DNA from: an uncultured Pseudodesulfovibrio sp.
GTDB taxonomy: Bacteria > Desulfobacterota > Desulfovibrionia > Desulfovibrionales > Desulfovibrionaceae
DNA length: 7,330 bases
Direction: 5' to 3'
Assembly: GCA_947259235.1 (NCBI GenBank)
Contig: CAMYLL010000131.1
Coordinates: forward strand, 1-7,330
Shown here in pieces: positions 5,986-7,330 of this stretch. The translations under genes were made by a program, and so were the position numbers. A model generated the notes under the pieces. That model had not been told where the DNA came from. It saw nothing but the letters and a program-made list of their open reading frames with translations, and ran no database searches. The number at the start of each line of letters is the position of its first letter. Position 1 is the first letter of the stretch.

Positions 5986-6201
5986 ATGTCCCAGGTTTGC
6001 GATATATGTGGAAAAGGTCCCCAGACCGGCAACAACGTCAGCCATTCCCACATCAAGACCAAGCGTCGCTTCATGCCCAATCTGCAGAAGGTCCGCCACC
6101 AGCTGGAGTCCGGCCAGGTTGTCAGCGTGAAGGCCTGCACCCGTTGCATCCGCAGCGGCGCCATCACCAAGCCCGTGGCCGTCAAAAAGGCCGACGCCTA
6201 G
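5986..6201 (+). CDS. rpmB: 50S ribosomal protein L28
   Basis: L28 is a small basic large-subunit protein. The 71 residues start [20 protein letters not shown] and contain the family segment [15 protein letters not shown]. It is the zinc-type form, with two CxxC pairs (Cys5/Cys8 and Cys51/Cys54). The start is the ATG at 5986, with GAGGAGG a few bases upstream. The gene is transcribed alone: divergent from the DUF177-rpmF cluster and closed by a strong terminator 27 bases after its stop. Length is close to that of other L28 proteins. Confidence 0.96.
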   Translation: MSQVCDICGKGPQTGNNVSHSHIKTKRRFMPNLQKVRHQLESGQVVSVKACTRCIRSGAITKPVAVKKADA

Positions 6202-6228
6202 TTCGAGCCACTTCGAACGAGTCTTTCC

Positions 6229-6261
6229 GCTGCCGCCGACTTGCTCGGCGGCAGCTTTTTT
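6229..6261 (+). terminator. Intrinsic terminator of rpmB
   Basis: GCTGCCGCCGA (6229-6239) pairs perfectly over 11 bp with TCGGCGGCAGC (6245-6255) around CTTGC, followed by six T (6256-6261). A small hairpin, GTTCGA...TCGAAC (6201-6218), precedes it. Confidence 0.95.
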
Positions 6262-6392
6262 GCTGTTGTCCCTGACGGACGTCTTTTCCACGGCAGCCCA
6301 GCGACACTCCTTCACACACGGGCCATGTACGGGCCCATCTCATTAAAATATAGCCTACCACAACGACGATCGTCTTTGCCAGCGCCCGACCC
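6262..6392. other. Intergenic stretch with a near-perfect palindrome, no gene
   Basis: I see no credible coding region here. The stretch holds a near-duplicate of ACGGGCC(C)AT (6318-6326 and 6329-6338). It also holds an 18-base palindrome at 6361-6378, CAACGACGATCGTCTTTG, with one mismatched pair around a perfect GACGATCGTC core. The palindrome lies upstream of a sigma-54 promoter and may be a regulator site. Confidence 0.4.
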
Positions 6393-6432
6393 TGTGCAAC
6401 CCTGCACACCCTTCTGGGCAGATGTTTGCACA
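6393..6432. promoter_or_regulatory. Possible enhancer-binding-protein site (TGT-N10-ACA dyad plus extra half-site)
   Basis: TGTGCAACCCTGCACA (6393-6408) is a perfect dyad, TGTGCA-N4-TGCACA, and fits the TGT-N10-ACA form of NifA-type upstream activator sites. A further half-site, TTGCACA, lies at 6426-6432. The dyad centre is about 92 bases upstream of the -24 GG of the sigma-54 promoter, the usual distance for activators of this class. The activator itself is not in the window, and other sigma-54 activators also use dyads. Confidence 0.5.
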
Positions 6433-6491
6433 AGAGCACACCTCCTCACTCGTTGAAAATCTCAACTATCTAAATTTATTCAATATTATTT

Positions 6492-6507
6492 TGGCACACC
6501 CCATGCA
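6492..6507 (+). promoter_or_regulatory. Sigma-54 (RpoN) promoter
   Basis: TGGCACACCCCATGCA matches the -24/-12 consensus TGGCACR-N4-TTGCW with a single mismatch (A for the first T of TTGC). The invariant GG (6493-6494) and GC (6505-6506) are exactly 10 bases apart. Transcription would start near 6518, giving the SHOCT gene a leader of about 45 bases that contains the inverted repeat GGCATG-N5-CATGCC (6516-6532). An AT-rich tract (6456-6491), with a GTTGA-N5-TCAAC dyad (6452-6466), lies just upstream and could bend DNA. Confidence 0.75.
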
Positions 6508-6561
6508 ATCCCTTTGGCATGGGTCGCATGCCCATAAAGCGGTATCAACAACGAGGATTCA

Positions 6562-6894
6562 ATGCATTTCTTCAGTTCATTTGGCACATGGTGCAGCACC
6601 CCGGGAACCTGGCACGGCGGGATGGGATGGAACGGCTACTTCCCCTTCCACCTCGGCCCGATTCTCCAGATCGCGCTCATCGCCCTGCTCATCTATGTGA
6701 TCTATCGTCGATTCGGCCCTCCGGCGTCGTCAGCAGCGTCCTCCTCCGCTGCGCGCACTGCCGATGGCGCCGCAGCAGGCTCCACCCCGGCCGGCCCGGC
6801 TCCTGACTCGCCGGAGGATATCCTCAAACGGCGTTACGCACTTGGCGAAATCGACAAGGCCACCTTTGACCGCATGAGAAATGATCTGAAATAA
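6562..6894 (+). CDS. Small SHOCT-domain membrane protein, function unknown
   Basis: The 110-residue protein has three visible parts. Residues 1-30 are aromatic and Gly-rich (GTWHGGMGWNGYFPFH). Residues 31-48 form one membrane helix (LGPILQIALIALLIYVIY), followed by basic RR. After an Ala/Ser/Pro linker (51-82), residues 84-109 form a SHOCT motif (PEDILKRRYALGEIDKATFD). SHOCT (short C-terminal domain) is found at the ends of many small membrane proteins and is thought to mediate oligomerisation; it gives no enzyme activity. By the positive-inside rule, the linker and SHOCT part would be cytoplasmic. The start is the ATG at 6562, with GAGG five bases upstream. It stands alone behind a sigma-54 promoter, so it is probably induced by a specific signal. 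No gene symbol is recognised. Confidence 0.8.
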   Translation: MHFFSSFGTWCSTPGTWHGGMGWNGYFPFHLGPILQIALIALLIYVIYRRFGPPASSAASSSAARTADGAAAGSTPAGPAPDSPEDILKRRYALGEIDKATFDRMRNDLK

Positions 6895-6930
6895 GCCCTC
6901 TGTTTGGCACCGCAACACTCCCCTTGTGAA

Positions 6931-6963
6931 GAGCCCCTGCCGACTCAGTCCCGGCAGGGGCTC
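6931..6963. terminator. Strong hairpin between convergent genes
   Basis: GAGCCCCTGCCG (6931-6942) and CGGCAGGGGCTC (6952-6963) pair perfectly over 12 bp around a nine-base loop. It lies between the stops of the SHOCT gene (6894) and the convergent membrane protein gene (7029). Neither side has a good T-tract, so it is a presumed bidirectional terminator or mRNA-end stabiliser. Confidence 0.6.
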
Positions 6964-7028
6964 GACTCGTCTGTCGCCGGGAAGCGTGACGCCACCCTGA
7001 GCAGGCCCCATTTCGGGCAAAGACGCGC

Positions 7029-7330
7029 CTATTCGCCGGTTCCAACACGGCTGACGTCCACCATGTCATGGAAGATGATGCTCATAATGGCGGCCCAGCC
7101 CACGCCGTGGAAGAGGATGTTGCCCGTGGGGTCCAACGAACTCTTGATGGTATTGAGCACCGCGCTGATAAGAAAGACGGAGCAGGCCAACAGGACGACG
7201 CCCATCACGTGGCACGCCCAATACATGGTCTGCGTCTTCTGCTCCCGGTAGCTGACGGCCGCCCACATCTGCATCATAGTCGCCCAGATGATGGGTATGG
7301 CAACAAAGAACAAGAGCAGATTGTTTTCCT
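7029..7330 (-). CDS. Unrecognised multi-pass membrane protein (5' end beyond window)
   Basis: The minus-strand frame is open from the right edge to TAG at 7029-7031, so at least 99 C-terminal residues are visible. There are three hydrophobic segments: about LLLFFVAIPIIWATMMQMW, then YWACHVMGVVLLACSVFLIS, then ILFHGVGWAAIMSIIF. They are joined by a polar loop (SYREQKTQT) and a loop with KSSLDPTGN. Histidines occur in the second segment and at both ends of the third (LFH...FH, 13 apart). A TTG at 7313 could be a start, but the frame continues upstream as ENNLL, so the gene is more likely cut by the window. I do not recognise the family. It converges with the SHOCT gene. Confidence 0.6.
   Translation of the reverse strand, partial: ENNLLLFFVAIPIIWATMMQMWAAVSYREQKTQTMYWACHVMGVVLLACSVFLISAVLNTIKSSLDPTGNILFHGVGWAAIMSIIFHDMVDVSRVGTGE

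Noticed and set aside
5204..6130. Plus-strand open frame of 308 codons over rpmF, DUF177 and rpmB
   Set aside because: It runs antisense to the DUF177 gene and through the promoter region into rpmB in another frame; it resembles no known protein.
6581..6600. Second sigma-54-like TGGCAC near the SHOCT start (and another at 6905)
   Set aside because: The GC dinucleotide is not at the required spacing of 10 bases from GG in either case, and both lie within or after the coding region.
1..7330. Mobile elements, CRISPR, toxin-antitoxin or defence genes
   Set aside because: No direct-repeat array, transposase, integrase or recognisable defence domain is visible in the frames I could assign.

Overview
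The window is a housekeeping locus from a high-GC Gram-negative bacterium. The gene order (rpmB diverging from DUF177-rpmF-plsX-fabH-fabG-acpP-fabF-glyA, with no fabD between fabH and fabG) and the protein sequences most resemble the Desulfovibrio/Pseudodesulfovibrio group (Desulfobacterota). That assignment is inference from remembered gene order and sequence style, not from a search.

Minus strand, read from about 5850 down to 1: a divergent promoter region, then a DUF177/YceD protein, ribosomal protein L32 (rpmF), PlsX, FabH, FabG, acyl carrier protein, FabF and the first codons of serine hydroxymethyltransferase (glyA). PlsX makes acyl-phosphate for phospholipid synthesis. FabH starts acyl chains, FabG reduces the 3-keto intermediate, FabF elongates, and ACP carries the chain, so the cluster links ribosome assembly to membrane lipid synthesis. 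The cluster is punctuated. A hairpin follows fabH directly, and a 242-base gap with a promoter candidate precedes fabG. A textbook intrinsic terminator sits between acpP and fabF, and another follows fabF, before a long structured leader for glyA.

Two coding lesions stand out. fabF has an apparent 13-base deletion that shifts the frame after codon 375 and removes the conserved SFGFGGTNA C-terminus, which is still encoded in another frame. glyA, at the window edge, has a stop codon exactly where the family has the Glu of KLELIAS. They are either sequence or assembly errors or real damage to two normally important genes.

Plus strand: rpmB (L28) with a strong terminator, then a 300-base regulatory region. 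It holds a near-consensus sigma-54 promoter and, about 90 bases upstream of it, a TGT-N10-ACA dyad. Downstream lies a small membrane protein with a C-terminal SHOCT motif. A strong hairpin separates it from a convergent, unrecognised membrane protein that runs off the right edge.

I see no mobile element, CRISPR array, tRNA or rRNA, and no new multi-gene system. The most unusual items are the two lesions, the sigma-54 control region and the possible cis-regulatory leader of glyA.
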